Source: Syntrophopropionicum propionicicum_A (GTDB lineage: Bacteria; Bacillota; Desulfotomaculia; Desulfotomaculales; Pelotomaculaceae). Taken from it: DNA of 64,000 nt. The notes beneath the pieces are model-generated. The model searched no databases, was not told the DNA's origin, and worked only from the letters and a program-made list of their open reading frames with translations. Location: positions 1-64,000 of the forward strand of contig NZ_JBMGJC010000015.1 in the NCBI RefSeq assembly GCF_048984525.1, in the 5' to 3' direction. Within the stretch, counting starts at the first letter, position 1. Each line of letters starts with the position of its first letter. Below are positions 1 through 8,170 of the stretch, piece after piece. Both the position numbers and the translations under genes were made by a program.

Positions 1-55
1 ACACTCATCATTTTAACAGAAAGCAGAAGGGTGTTGCTTTGCTTAAGCATTGAAT

Positions 56-81
56 CCCACCCGCATAGCGGGCGGTTTTTT
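56..81 (+). terminator. Rho-independent terminator of a gene left of the window
   Basis: CCCGC-ATA-GCGGG stem followed by CGG and six T residues on the plus strand. No plus-strand gene ends inside the window before it, so it probably closes a gene lying to the left. Bases 1-55 hold nothing I recognise. Confidence 0.55.
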
Positions 82-82
82 G

Positions 83-111
83 TTCTCCTGGCTAAAACCA
101 TGCCAGGAGAA
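83..111. repeat. 10-bp inverted repeat hairpin
   Basis: Perfect 10-bp arms (TTCTCCTGGC and its complement) with a 9-nt loop, directly after the terminator. It has no T-run on either side, so a role as terminator is uncertain. Confidence 0.5.
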
Positions 112-131
112 CTTACTGAAGTATAATCTGT

Positions 132-194
132 GTGTCAGGGGGACGGGGTTGTTGACACCAAAAAAAAGTGTCAACAACCCCGTCCCCCTGACAC
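132..194. repeat. 27-bp perfect inverted repeat (giant hairpin)
   Basis: Left arm 132-158 begins GTGTCAGGGGGACGGGG and is exactly complementary to the right arm 168-194. The loop is nine bases, C followed by eight A. A further partial copy of the arm end (CCCCCTGACAC) follows at 195-205. A diverged half-copy lies at 34528-34555, so this belongs to a dispersed family. It sits just beyond the stop codon of the small subunit D gene and may end its transcript. Confidence 0.85.
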
Positions 195-210
195 CCCCCT
201 GACACACCTG

Positions 211-438
211 TTACTTCCTGAGAGGAGGGACCGGTGAAAACACCGGGATATTTTCAACATCCACGCCGGCCATCTGGAACCAGGGATCCCTCTTTTCAGG
301 ATCAATGACTTCAGGTTCTTCGGTTGACCGCCACACAAAATTACACCCGCCGCAGACGTATACCTCCCAGGCCTTGCTCCCGTCCGGCGCTTCCGCCACT
401 TTGGCGGCGTTATCTTTTAAACAGCGAACACATTTCAT
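211..438 (-). CDS. bsdD: UbiD-type decarboxylase small subunit D (zinc ribbon)
   Basis: A 75-aa protein with an N-terminal CVRC pair and a later CGGC pair, the layout of a zinc ribbon, followed by WRSTEEPE and a C-terminal FSPVPP segment. Length, cysteine spacing and the VYVCGGCNFVWRS block match the small D subunit (BsdD/VdcD/YclD) that accompanies non-oxidative hydroxyarylic acid decarboxylases. It lies 21 bp downstream of the UbiD-family gene on the same strand, so the two are almost certainly co-transcribed. In the characterised systems a UbiX-type flavin prenyltransferase (subunit B) is also needed; none is seen here, so it would have to be supplied from elsewhere in the genome. The role of subunit D itself is poorly defined in the family. 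Confidence 0.85.
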   Translation of the reverse strand: MKCVRCLKDNAAKVAEAPDGSKAWEVYVCGGCNFVWRSTEEPEVIDPEKRDPWFQMAGVDVENIPVFSPVPPLRK

Positions 439-459
439 TGTGAGAATCTCCTTTCACGC

Positions 460-1890
460 CTATCTGGCAGCCTTCTGCAAGTCCAACAAGATCTTTTGAT
501 ACGGGTCCGCCTCGGGCATCCGCTCCACCATCCGTACCTCCCTGGCGGTTTCCGGAGCGGCCGGGGTAGTCGCGTCAATGATCAGCTTGCCGCCCATGCC
601 CGGAGGTTCGGAGCACGGGTCCAGAGGCATCCCCGGTGTGTTGGGAATTATAATTACGTCTTTTTGAGGCCGTACCCGTGTAGACAACGCCCACATCACC
701 TGCACCAGGTTAAAGGGGTCCACATCCCCGTCCACCAGGATGATATTCTTGGCATAATTAGTGCCATGCGGGGTCGAAGCCAGCCTCATGGCCACCGTCT
801 TGGCATAACCGCCAAAACGGTTGTCTGTGGCGACGATGACGGTAAGGCCGTGCTGATAAATCGCATTGACGGCTTTTACCTCCGGCATGGTTTCCCTTAG
901 TTGGAAGTAGAGGGTCGTGCTGGTGTTAAGCCCGAGCAGGGTATCATTCTCCGTCCACGGACGGCCAATATACAGATTTTCAAAGATCGGGTCCTTCCGG
1001 GTGGTAACGGTATTCAACTTGATCCGGAACTGGCGCTGGGATCCTGAATAGCTCCCCGGAAATTCGCCAAAGGGTCCTTCAACGAAGCGCTGCCTTGGTA
1101 CGAACTCACCCTCGAGCACGACCTCGGTATAGGCCGGGACATCCAAACCAGATGTGAGTGCTTTGGCCAAAACCAGGGGCGCCCCCATGAAGGATGCCGC
1201 GTATTTGTACTCAGACTGGTCGTATTGCAGGGGCGCGCTGGCCATAAGGCTGACCACAGGGTGTACTCCCAGGCATATCGCGACAGGGAGCGCTTTTCCC
1301 ATTTCTTCAGCCTTGCGCAGGTGGATTCCGCCGTCATGGAACGGCAGCACCTGTATTCCCAGGGTGTCGGGGCCCTGGATCTGGACACGGTATATCCCCA
1401 CGTTCTGTTTATCCACACTGTCGGGATCCTCCGGGTCCCTGGTAACTATTGAAGCCTTGGAAAGGTAAAAGCCGCCGTCATATTTATTGATACGGAATAA
1501 AGGCAAAATTTCATAAAGATTAATGTCTTTGGTGATTTTTACTTCCTGGCAGGGTGCTTCCTTAACCCATTGAAGCTCGCCGTCGCTGCCGCCCGCCCAG
1601 CGTTTTACAAATTCAAAAAACTGATCTTTGAGCGGAGTGTCCTTGTCCATCCCCAGCATGACGGCATTGTTTGCCCATGTGCCAAGTACATTCACCACAA
1701 GGCGCTTGCCCTTATAGCCCTTGATATTTTCGAGCAGCACAGCCGGGCCTGTATTTCCCGCCGCTATATCCAAAGCCGCCCTGCAAATACGCCGTATGTC
1801 CGGCTCGGGCATAACCTCATCAGTATAATGCACCAGCTGCCCCGCTTTCTCCAGTTTCTCCAAAAATCCCCGCAGGCTGTTTTCCTCCAT
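460..1890 (-). CDS. ubiD: UbiD family decarboxylase (hydroxyarylic acid type, subunit C)
   Basis: A 476-aa member of the UbiD family, enzymes that use prenylated FMN to decarboxylate or carboxylate unsaturated and aromatic acids. The GPFGEFPGSYS block holds the conserved acidic segment of the active site, and the C-terminal part (IIIPNTPGMPLDP, then KLIIDATTP) is typical. I start it at the ATG at 1890 because GGGAG lies nine bases upstream; the longer reading from 1911 has no ribosome site. The neighbour is small subunit D, which points to the phenolic or hydroxybenzoic acid decarboxylase branch (BsdC/VdcC-like) rather than ubiquinone synthesis, which is absent from this kind of organism. The substrate cannot be read from the sequence. 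The permease gene further upstream on the same strand could import the acid, but 387 bp separate them. Confidence 0.88.
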   Translation of the reverse strand: MEENSLRGFLEKLEKAGQLVHYTDEVMPEPDIRRICRAALDIAAGNTGPAVLLENIKGYKGKRLVVNVLGTWANNAVMLGMDKDTPLKDQFFEFVKRWAGGSDGELQWVKEAPCQEVKITKDINLYEILPLFRINKYDGGFYLSKASIVTRDPEDPDSVDKQNVGIYRVQIQGPDTLGIQVLPFHDGGIHLRKAEEMGKALPVAICLGVHPVVSLMASAPLQYDQSEYKYAASFMGAPLVLAKALTSGLDVPAYTEVVLEGEFVPRQRFVEGPFGEFPGSYSGSQRQFRIKLNTVTTRKDPIFENLYIGRPWTENDTLLGLNTSTTLYFQLRETMPEVKAVNAIYQHGLTVIVATDNRFGGYAKTVAMRLASTPHGTNYAKNIILVDGDVDPFNLVQVMWALSTRVRPQKDVIIIPNTPGMPLDPCSEPPGMGGKLIIDATTPAAPETAREVRMVERMPEADPYQKILLDLQKAAR

Positions 1891-2277
1891 TGATACCACT
1901 CCCTTGTGCATACTTCGCTTTTCTTTAATTCCTTACTGCTGGTACCGCGTTAGTGGGCATTGATGTCTAAGTTACCTACTTAACTATGGAAAACATAATA
2001 TTGCTCTCAAATAGCAAATAGAAGCCACAGAAGCATCTTTTCTTCCTGGTTTTTATGGCTTTGTTCACCTTCTATTTTACCAGAACAAAAGGGTGGTTTT
2101 TCTATTCATAAGTAAAAGAACTAGATATTTTAAGGCATTAAAGTTTAATAAGTGCGAAATATTAGTTGCCAACCCTACATCGAAAAAGGAGCTCCGAAAT
2201 GCAGAATGTACCCACGACTCACCACTCATGTCCCACGGCTCAAATGCCAAGGGGCTCAACACCATGGAGACAACATG
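1891..2277. other. 387-bp gap upstream of ubiD, no gene recognised
   Basis: AT-rich stretch between the permease stop and ubiD. Short open frames on both strands show no convincing ribosome site or family resemblance. GGTACC at 1942 and TAAGTTACC near 1970 may be a decayed copy of the GGTACC palindrome family. The ubiD promoter should lie here, but I cannot place it. Confidence 0.4.
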
Positions 2278-3711
2278 CTACTTGCGCCCTGGTTCTTTGT
2301 TAATTTGATTTGGGTGTTCTTTTGTATTCAATAAATTGGGAGGTAAGGGTTTGGCCAGTGCCAAACCCCTGCTGAAAAGCCTGCGCGGGTTACTTTTAAA
2401 AATGGTATAAACCATCAGGTAGAAACCTGTCAGCAACAGGCCCACGTACAGGCCCGATCCCTGGCCTGGGATTAACGGCATGGTTGCGATGACGGCGACC
2501 AGTCCGGCAATGGCGAACCAGGAAGTGTACGGAAAGCCCGCGAGCTGGCAGTGGCCTTTGGGAGGACAGCCATATATTCTTCTGTGTTTGTTATGGGTGA
2601 TTAGAATGATGGCGTAAACAAAAAGCAGGGAAAATCCGCCGGAACTGACCAGAAACAGGTATATCTGCCTGGGCAGCAGGTACCCTAAACTCACCGAGGC
2701 CAGCATGGCGGCTCCCGAGAAGAGGATGCCGCGCAGGGGGACATCCCCCTTATCCACTAAAAAAGCAGGAGCATGCCCGGCGTCCGCCAGGGAACGGACC
2801 ATCCTGCCCAGGCCGAAGGTGGCCGCCAGCATGGTAGAAATGATCGCCGTGATCATAATAACATTAATGGAGCCGGCCGCGCGGCTCAGCCCTCCGCTGG
2901 TCAACGCCGCCACCAGCGGGCTGACTTCCTGGGACAGGCCGGCTGTCGGGACGAGAGGCAGCAGGACCGCAATCACAGAACAGTACAGCCCTATAAGCAC
3001 TATTACCGTGTAAATAATTGCTCTCGGGATTGTTTTATGGGGGTCCCGCGCTTCAGAAGAGGCCAGGCCGATTATTTCAAAACCGGCGTAACTGAACAGG
3101 ACGATCAGCATGCTCCCGGCAACACCCCTGATGCCCCCGGGGAAAACCGGTTCTAATGCCAGCGCTCCCAACCCCACCGGCGCTTTTCCCGGAAAGATCC
3201 CTATGATCAGAGCCAGGGCCAGTCCGGCAAAGCCTGCCAGGGCTGCCAGTTTCACAGCGGCCAGGCTGCTTTCCAGGTGGCTTAAAGTCCTGGCCCCGAG
3301 CAGGTTGAGGAGGGTAACCCCGGCCACAATGATCGTTGCCAGCGCCGGCAGCGACACGCGGGGTATCCATGCCTGTATAAATACTGAAGCAGCCGTTGCC
3401 TCACTGGACATGGCCAGCACAAGCCCGGTCCAGTAGACCCAGCCGACAACAAACCCCAGCCACGGGCCAAAGGCCTCCTGGGAGTACGCCTGAAAAGAGC
3501 CGGGGCGCGGGTTTGCCACCGCCATCTCGGAAAGGGCGGACAGAATAAAATAGACGAGGACGCCTCCCAAAATAAATGCCAGAAATATGGCCGGGCCGGC
3601 CGCCCTGATCGCAATGGAAGACCCTAGAAAAAAGGAACCTCCCACCACCGTTCCGAGAGCCAGCATTGTCAGCTGCCAGGCTGAAAGGCCGGCTTTTGTT
3701 TTTGTATCCAT
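2278..3711 (-). CDS. APC superfamily amino acid permease
   Basis: A 477-aa polytopic membrane protein with about 12 hydrophobic segments. The N-terminal LSAWQLTMLALGTVVGGSFF is the glycine-rich first helix of amino acid-polyamine-organocation transporters, and PGSFQAYSQEAFGPWLGFVVGW fits their third helix. It should import an amino acid or related amine by cation symport; the substrate is unknown. I start it at the ATG at 3711, because the 78 extra codons upstream encode a basic, non-membrane stretch that runs through the intergenic GGTACC palindromes. It lies between the decarboxylase pair and a ferredoxin-like gene, all on the minus strand, but the intervening palindromes and gaps argue against a single transcript. 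Confidence 0.85.
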   Translation of the reverse strand: MDTKTKAGLSAWQLTMLALGTVVGGSFFLGSSIAIRAAGPAIFLAFILGGVLVYFILSALSEMAVANPRPGSFQAYSQEAFGPWLGFVVGWVYWTGLVLAMSSEATAASVFIQAWIPRVSLPALATIIVAGVTLLNLLGARTLSHLESSLAAVKLAALAGFAGLALALIIGIFPGKAPVGLGALALEPVFPGGIRGVAGSMLIVLFSYAGFEIIGLASSEARDPHKTIPRAIIYTVIVLIGLYCSVIAVLLPLVPTAGLSQEVSPLVAALTSGGLSRAAGSINVIMITAIISTMLAATFGLGRMVRSLADAGHAPAFLVDKGDVPLRGILFSGAAMLASVSLGYLLPRQIYLFLVSSGGFSLLFVYAIILITHNKHRRIYGCPPKGHCQLAGFPYTSWFAIAGLVAVIATMPLIPGQGSGLYVGLLLTGFYLMVYTIFKSNPRRLFSRGLALAKPLPPNLLNTKEHPNQINKEPGRK

Positions 3712-3750
3712 GCCCTTAATATGGTCTGGAACAAGTCGAGTTATGTGCCT

Positions 3751-3815
3751 GTACCGGGTACCTAAGTTATTAAGTTTTAGAAAATTACAAAACTTAGGTA
3801 CCGGGTACCTAAGTT
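3751..3815. repeat. GGTACC palindromic repeat, locus 1 (two units)
   Basis: A partial unit at 3751-3768 and a perfect 25-nt palindrome at 3791-3815: arms AACTTAGGTACC and its complement around a single G. It lies between two minus-strand genes, just after the stop of the ferredoxin-like gene. Relatives are at 10570, 28135, 35885, 45324, 47514 and 49439. Confidence 0.9.
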
Positions 3816-3839
3816 TTGAAGTTTTGATGTATAAAAAAC

Positions 3840-4580
3840 CTACAGTTCTCTTACGGCGCACGGCCCGGTGGCGCATTTGCCGCAGACGTCGCAGAGGCCC
3901 AGGTCGCTGTAATAAGCGTCCACTTCCAGGCAGCGCCCATAGCATTTATGCTTGTCCAGCCCGTCCCGCGTCAGGGCGCCGGTGGGACAGTTCCGGACGC
4001 AGGCGAGGCATTTGCCGGCGCTGTGAAAAAGGCATTTTTGCGTTTCCGGGCGGGGCGTCGGGTCAAGCGCCCGGTCCAGGACGATGCTGCCGACGCGTCC
4101 CGCGCAGCCGGCGGCCGTTATCAGCATGTGGTGCAGGCCGAAGGTGCCCAGGCCGCAGATATAGGCCACATGCTTGTGGGACCAGAAAGAGACGAGCTTA
4201 TCCGGGTCAAAGTTATGTGTGGGCTGCTGCCAGTTTGCCTTTACTCCCTCAGACGTTAGCGCTTCGGCCAGCCTCTCACAACAAAGGCTGATCAGCCGGT
4301 TCGTTTCAATATACGCCCCCGCCCATTCCCTGGCGACGTAGGGGTGCTTTTTATTTACCTCGACCAGCTCTTTGCTGAATGGTATGAAAAAGGCCGCCAC
4401 CGATTTCGCTCCGGCGAGGATGTCTGAAGGCAGCAGGTGGCTGGTCCCGACCGCCCTTTTTAATTCACCGAAAAGAGAGTCGTCCGCCCGGGCAAATCCA
4501 ATAAGCGGGTCGCGGTAGAGGCCTTGCCTCCCGTTTTCTGATATTGTTTTGCATAACACATCATTAATTAATGCTTTCAT
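3840..4580 (-). CDS. QueG-like double [4Fe-4S] protein, paralogue 1
   Basis: A 246-aa soluble protein. The first half resembles the non-ferredoxin part of epoxyqueuosine-reductase-like proteins (PFSKELVEVN, then HKHVAYICGLGTFGLHHMLIT, GRVGSIVLD). The second half holds two iron-sulfur ligand sets: C-x6-C-x2-C-x3-CP and a run of seven cysteines near the C-terminus (CYGRC through GPCAV). It lacks the full N-terminal catalytic domain of QueG, so tRNA modification is doubtful and an electron-transfer role is more likely. A second copy of the family lies at 15598-16407. The start has GGGGGG upstream of the ATG. The function is unknown. Confidence 0.7.
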   Translation of the reverse strand: MKALINDVLCKTISENGRQGLYRDPLIGFARADDSLFGELKRAVGTSHLLPSDILAGAKSVAAFFIPFSKELVEVNKKHPYVAREWAGAYIETNRLISLCCERLAEALTSEGVKANWQQPTHNFDPDKLVSFWSHKHVAYICGLGTFGLHHMLITAAGCAGRVGSIVLDRALDPTPRPETQKCLFHSAGKCLACVRNCPTGALTRDGLDKHKCYGRCLEVDAYYSDLGLCDVCGKCATGPCAVREL

Positions 4581-4678
4581 GAAAACCCCCCGGTTATTAT
4601 TAAATTTTTAAACGTTTTTATTTATTAGACATCCATACCGCTGACGCGGCGCCGATAAATGGAAAAGATAAAAACAAA

Positions 4679-4801
4679 TAGACAGGATTAACAAGATTTA
4701 AATAGGATTAACAGGATTTAAAATAAATTTATTTTGTTTTAACTAAAAAGAATTATTTAATCTTGTAAATCTTTATTAATCCTGTAAATCCTGTCAATAT
4801 G
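4679..4801. repeat. Inverted array of AATCCTGT-type repeats, copy 1
   Basis: Left half repeats GACAGGATTAACAAGATTTA and AGGATTAACAGGATTTA; right half (4757-4799) is its approximate complement, ending AATCCTGTAAATCCTGTC. It can form a long imperfect hairpin of about 120 nt in the gap between the QueG-like gene and the EamA gene. Similar sequence occurs at 33111-33160 and 38448-38537. Confidence 0.75.
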
Positions 4802-4900
4802 TTTACCTTTGAGCCGGGTTTATGTTTCCACCAGGATTTTCTAAAGGAAACCGGCCGGCAGGCAGAGAATTTGATAATAAAACGATAAACGGAGATATCT

Positions 4901-5833
4901 GTGGAAAGAAAAGACACATTATTTAACCCTCTTGCGGCTGTCTTACTGGGTGTGGCGGCCGTCGCGTTTTCCTCCATTTTTACCAAGCTCGCCACCGCCC
5001 CTCCGCTGGTGATAGCGTTTTACAGGCTGGCCTTCACGGTTGGCCTGCTTACCCCGCTGGCTTTAAATTCCGCCGGCCGCCGGGAACTAAGGGTCATCAA
5101 GAGGAGCGATCTCGGTATGGCAGTCCTTGCCGGCGCTTTTTTGGCCCTGCATTTTTCAGTTTGGATAACATCCCTTAATTATACTTCCGTTGCCAGTTCC
5201 ACAGTGCTGGTTACGATGCAGCCCCTCTTCGTCTTCACAGGCGGGGTTTTATTTTTGCAGGAGAAGATCAGCGCGAGAGGGATGGCGGGAGCAGCCATAG
5301 CCCTGGCCGGCAGCGTATTGATCGGCATCAACGATTTCCAGTTGGGCGGCACGGCATTGAAAGGAGACATACTGGCTTTCAGCGGGGCTTTTTTTGTGGC
5401 CGTGTACATGATGATCGGCCGCAAACTGAGGTCAGGGCTCTCACTTTTTCCTTATGTTTTTGTGGTATTCGGCTCTGCCGCGGCCGTCCTGCTCATATTC
5501 AACCTGGCATCCGGGACCCGGCTTTACCCCTACCCCGCTTTGGACTGGCTCTGGTTTTTCGCCCTGGCCGTAGTGCCTACAATTTTTGGCCATACCGTTT
5601 TTAACTGGGCGCTCCGCTATGTCAAAGCCGCGGTTGTTTCGGTCAGTATACTCGGCGAGCCGGTGGGGGCGACCGTGCTGGCATATTTTATTTTTCGGGA
5701 GATACCCGGCTTGCTGCAGATGGCCGGCGGCATTACCGTTATTTTCGGCCTTTGCCTCTTCATTTCCTCTGTGAAAAATCAGGTTTTAGATCCTCAGACC
5801 GCTAAAAGCAACACCACTAAGGATGAACAGTAG
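4901..5833 (+). CDS. EamA family (DMT) transporter
   Basis: A 310-aa membrane protein made of two tandem EamA domains, about ten hydrophobic helices in total; the first repeat begins AAVLLGVAAVAFSSIFTKLA and the second near GDILAFSGAFFVAVYMMIGR. Family members export or import metabolites, amino acids or nucleotide sugars, and the substrate here cannot be told. It starts at GTG 4901 with GGAGA four to nine bases upstream. It stands alone, divergent from the QueG-like gene and with no partner close downstream. Confidence 0.85.
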   Translation: MERKDTLFNPLAAVLLGVAAVAFSSIFTKLATAPPLVIAFYRLAFTVGLLTPLALNSAGRRELRVIKRSDLGMAVLAGAFLALHFSVWITSLNYTSVASSTVLVTMQPLFVFTGGVLFLQEKISARGMAGAAIALAGSVLIGINDFQLGGTALKGDILAFSGAFFVAVYMMIGRKLRSGLSLFPYVFVVFGSAAAVLLIFNLASGTRLYPYPALDWLWFFALAVVPTIFGHTVFNWALRYVKAAVVSVSILGEPVGATVLAYFIFREIPGLLQMAGGITVIFGLCLFISSVKNQVLDPQTAKSNTTKDEQ

Positions 5834-5957
5834 GTTCGATTAGTTCGGTTCTTAAAACAAGGTTTCTCCTTATGTTGAAAAAAAGGTATTGCCGGTAAAA
5901 ATGTCGAAATTGTAACTAATTTTATTAACAATTTTAATAAAGGAGGAGATCGGAGAA

Positions 5958-7130
5958 TTGAGGAAAAGGATTTACTTGTTCGCGCTGGTCGCGCTGCTGG
6001 CAGTGGCGCTGCTGGCAGTTGGCTGCGGAGGCTCTAAAGACGCTCCCAATGCCGCGGGGGGAGACACTATCAAGATAGGTTTCCTGGGAGGAAAAACCGG
6101 CGCCCACGCCCACTACGGCATTGAGACCCTCAAGGGTATGCAGATGGCGGTGGAGGATATCAACAAAGCCGGCGGTGTCCTGGGCAAAAAACTGGAAATT
6201 GTTGAAGGCGACCACGGCAGCAACAGCAGCGAGGCCGCCAATGTAACCCAGAAAATGATTACCCAGAAAGTTTCCGCCATAGTAGGCGACCCGACCACAG
6301 GCATAACCAAGACGGCAGCACAAATCTGCCAGCCGGCCAAGGTGGTGCTCCTTTCAGCGGGAGCCGTTGGCACCGGTGTTGTTGAAATCGGCGACTATAT
6401 TTACCGTGACACGCTGCTGGACGCTGTAGCAGCCCCGGCTGTCACCAAGTACCTGACAGAAGAACTCGGGTGGAAAAAGGTGGCCCTGGTAACCACCACC
6501 GGCCTGTCCTACAGCGAAAGCCTGACTGCTATTTTCAAACCGGCGCTGGCTAAATACGGCGTTGAAATTGTGGCGGAACAAAGCATTATGGAAAAGGACA
6601 CCAACTTCAGCGCCCAGGTTACCTCACTGAGCCAGAAGAGTTTTGACGGTGTTATATTTACCGGTTACTACAATGAGGGCGCGTTGTTCATGAAAGAAAT
6701 GCGCAAGCAGGGCCTGAACCAGGTTATGGCCGGCGGTGACGGGCTCCTCGGCAAGGAACTTTATGAATTAGGAGATAAAGCTGTTGAAGGCAGCATGGTT
6801 TACGCCGGTTTTGCGGTAGACCCCAAAAACACCGCCGGTATCACCAAGGAGTTTATTGAAAAGTACCAGGCCCAGAACAACAACAACAAACCGGATATGT
6901 TCGCGGCCCAGGGCTACGACGCCGTGCTGATGCTGGCCGAGGCCATGAAGAAGGCCAACAGCAGCGACCCGGCCGTGTTTAAAGAAGCGCTGGCCAAGAC
7001 CAAAGATTTTAAAGGCGTGACAGGCACGATCACTTTTGACGCTAACCGCGAACCGATCAAGAGCCCTGTCTACCTGCAGGAAGTTAAAGACTCGCAATTC
7101 ATTGTTAAAACTGTGATACCGACAGCCTAG
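5958..7130 (+). CDS. livK: Branched-chain amino acid ABC transporter, substrate-binding lipoprotein
   Basis: A 390-aa periplasmic-binding-protein type I receptor. Residues 1-22 are a lipoprotein signal with lipobox LAVGC, so the mature protein is anchored by Cys23 on the outer face of the membrane. KIGFLGGKTGAHAHYG and the following KGMQMAVEDINKAGGVLG are the classic LivJ/LivK opening. It starts at TTG 5958 behind AGGAGG at 5941. It heads the liv cluster, as is usual, and a strong hairpin after its stop probably sets a higher level of receptor than of channel proteins. The ligand may be leucine/isoleucine/valine, but the family also binds amides, urea and aromatic acids. Confidence 0.92.
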   Translation: MRKRIYLFALVALLAVALLAVGCGGSKDAPNAAGGDTIKIGFLGGKTGAHAHYGIETLKGMQMAVEDINKAGGVLGKKLEIVEGDHGSNSSEAANVTQKMITQKVSAIVGDPTTGITKTAAQICQPAKVVLLSAGAVGTGVVEIGDYIYRDTLLDAVAAPAVTKYLTEELGWKKVALVTTTGLSYSESLTAIFKPALAKYGVEIVAEQSIMEKDTNFSAQVTSLSQKSFDGVIFTGYYNEGALFMKEMRKQGLNQVMAGGDGLLGKELYELGDKAVEGSMVYAGFAVDPKNTAGITKEFIEKYQAQNNNNKPDMFAAQGYDAVLMLAEAMKKANSSDPAVFKEALAKTKDFKGVTGTITFDANREPIKSPVYLQEVKDSQFIVKTVIPTA

Positions 7131-7155
7131 TTTTCGTATTTAGTCTGATTCAGAG

Positions 7156-7182
7156 CCGGGCAGCCTGCCAAAGGCTGCCCGG
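7156..7182 (+). terminator. Intercistronic hairpin between livK and livH
   Basis: CCGGGCAGCCT and its complement form an 11-bp GC-rich stem with a five-base loop, just after livK. No T-run follows, so it is better read as an mRNA-stabilising or partial attenuation structure than as a full terminator. Confidence 0.6.
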
Positions 7183-7290
7183 GTACCTGTTGACAAGCAA
7201 AAAACCTGTTGTCCGGGCTTTCGCCCGCTTTACCGGCGCCTTTTTTACGTCCTCTGCCGCTTGCTGCGGCTTAAATCAGGAGGTTTATAA

Positions 7291-8166
7291 ATGTTTTTTC
7301 AGCAGTTAGTAAACGGGGTAACCCTCGGCTCTACTTATGCCCTGATCGCCCTGGGTTACACCATGGTCTACGGCATCATCCAGCTGATAAATTTTGCCCA
7401 CGGTGAAGTCTACATGATAGGCGCTTTTGTGGGCCTGATCATGGTTGCCGTATATAAAGTCAATTTCTTTATTGCCCTGCTGGCGGCAATGGCGGTCTGT
7501 GTTCCCCTGGCGGTGCTGATAGAAAGGGTGGCCTACCGCCCGCTCCGGAACTCCCCCAGGCTCGCTCCCCTTATCTCCGCCCTGGGCGTTTCCATATTCC
7601 TGCAAACCCTGGTCACCCTGATCAAAGGGGACCCCAACCCGCTGGGCTTCCCCCAAGTGATCCAGGATACACTCTATACCCTTGGCCCGGTCAAGTTTTC
7701 CCTGGTCCAGGTTATAATACTTGTCGTCGCCAGCCTGATGATGGTTTTTCTCGAGGTCACAATCAAGTACACTAAAATCGGCAAAGCCATGCGGGCTACC
7801 TCCGAGGACTATGAAACCGCGAACTTGATGGGCATCAACGTTAACCACGTGGTGTCTTTCACCTTTGCCGCGGGCGCCGCCCTGGCTGCAGCCGGCGGGG
7901 TGCTGGTGGGCATGTATTTTAATTCCATCAACCCTTTTATGGGTGTCAGCGTAGGCCTTAAATCTTTTTGCGCTGCGGTTGTAGGGGGGATCGGCAGCAT
8001 CCCCGGGGCGATGCTGGGTGGCCTGCTGTTGGGTATAGCGGAGGTTTTCGGCGTGGCCCTGGGATTTGACACATACAAGGAAGCAATCTCTTTCGGCCTC
8101 TTGATTATTGTTCTACTTTTCAGGCCTACCGGCCTTCTGGGGCATCCCATTCAGAGGAAGGTGTAG
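7291..8166 (+). CDS. livH: Branched-chain amino acid ABC transporter permease LivH
   Basis: A 291-aa integral membrane protein with about eight hydrophobic helices. It has the LivH signatures: the N-terminal GVTLGSTYALIALGYTMVYG, INFAHGEVYM, and the cytoplasmic loop EDYETANLMGINVNHVV that contacts the ATPases. It ends in GLLGHPIQRKV. The ATG at 7291 follows CAGGAGG with good spacing. It forms the channel together with LivM, four bases downstream. Confidence 0.95.
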   Translation: MFFQQLVNGVTLGSTYALIALGYTMVYGIIQLINFAHGEVYMIGAFVGLIMVAVYKVNFFIALLAAMAVCVPLAVLIERVAYRPLRNSPRLAPLISALGVSIFLQTLVTLIKGDPNPLGFPQVIQDTLYTLGPVKFSLVQVIILVVASLMMVFLEVTIKYTKIGKAMRATSEDYETANLMGINVNHVVSFTFAAGAALAAAGGVLVGMYFNSINPFMGVSVGLKSFCAAVVGGIGSIPGAMLGGLLLGIAEVFGVALGFDTYKEAISFGLLIIVLLFRPTGLLGHPIQRKV

Positions 8167-8170
8167 GCAA

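Noticed and set aside
2077..2265. Minus-strand frame of 62 codons upstream of ubiD
   Set aside because: Checked as a transposase remnant, but no recognisable motif, ribosome site or terminal repeat was found.
3587..4291. Plus-strand frame opposite the QueG-like gene (234 codons)
   Set aside because: Shadow of the minus-strand ferredoxin-like gene; Arg-rich with no start signal.
4679..4801. AATCCTGT repeats considered as a CRISPR array
   Set aside because: Units are short, lie in inverted rather than direct order, and have no equal-length unique spacers; no cas genes are in the window.
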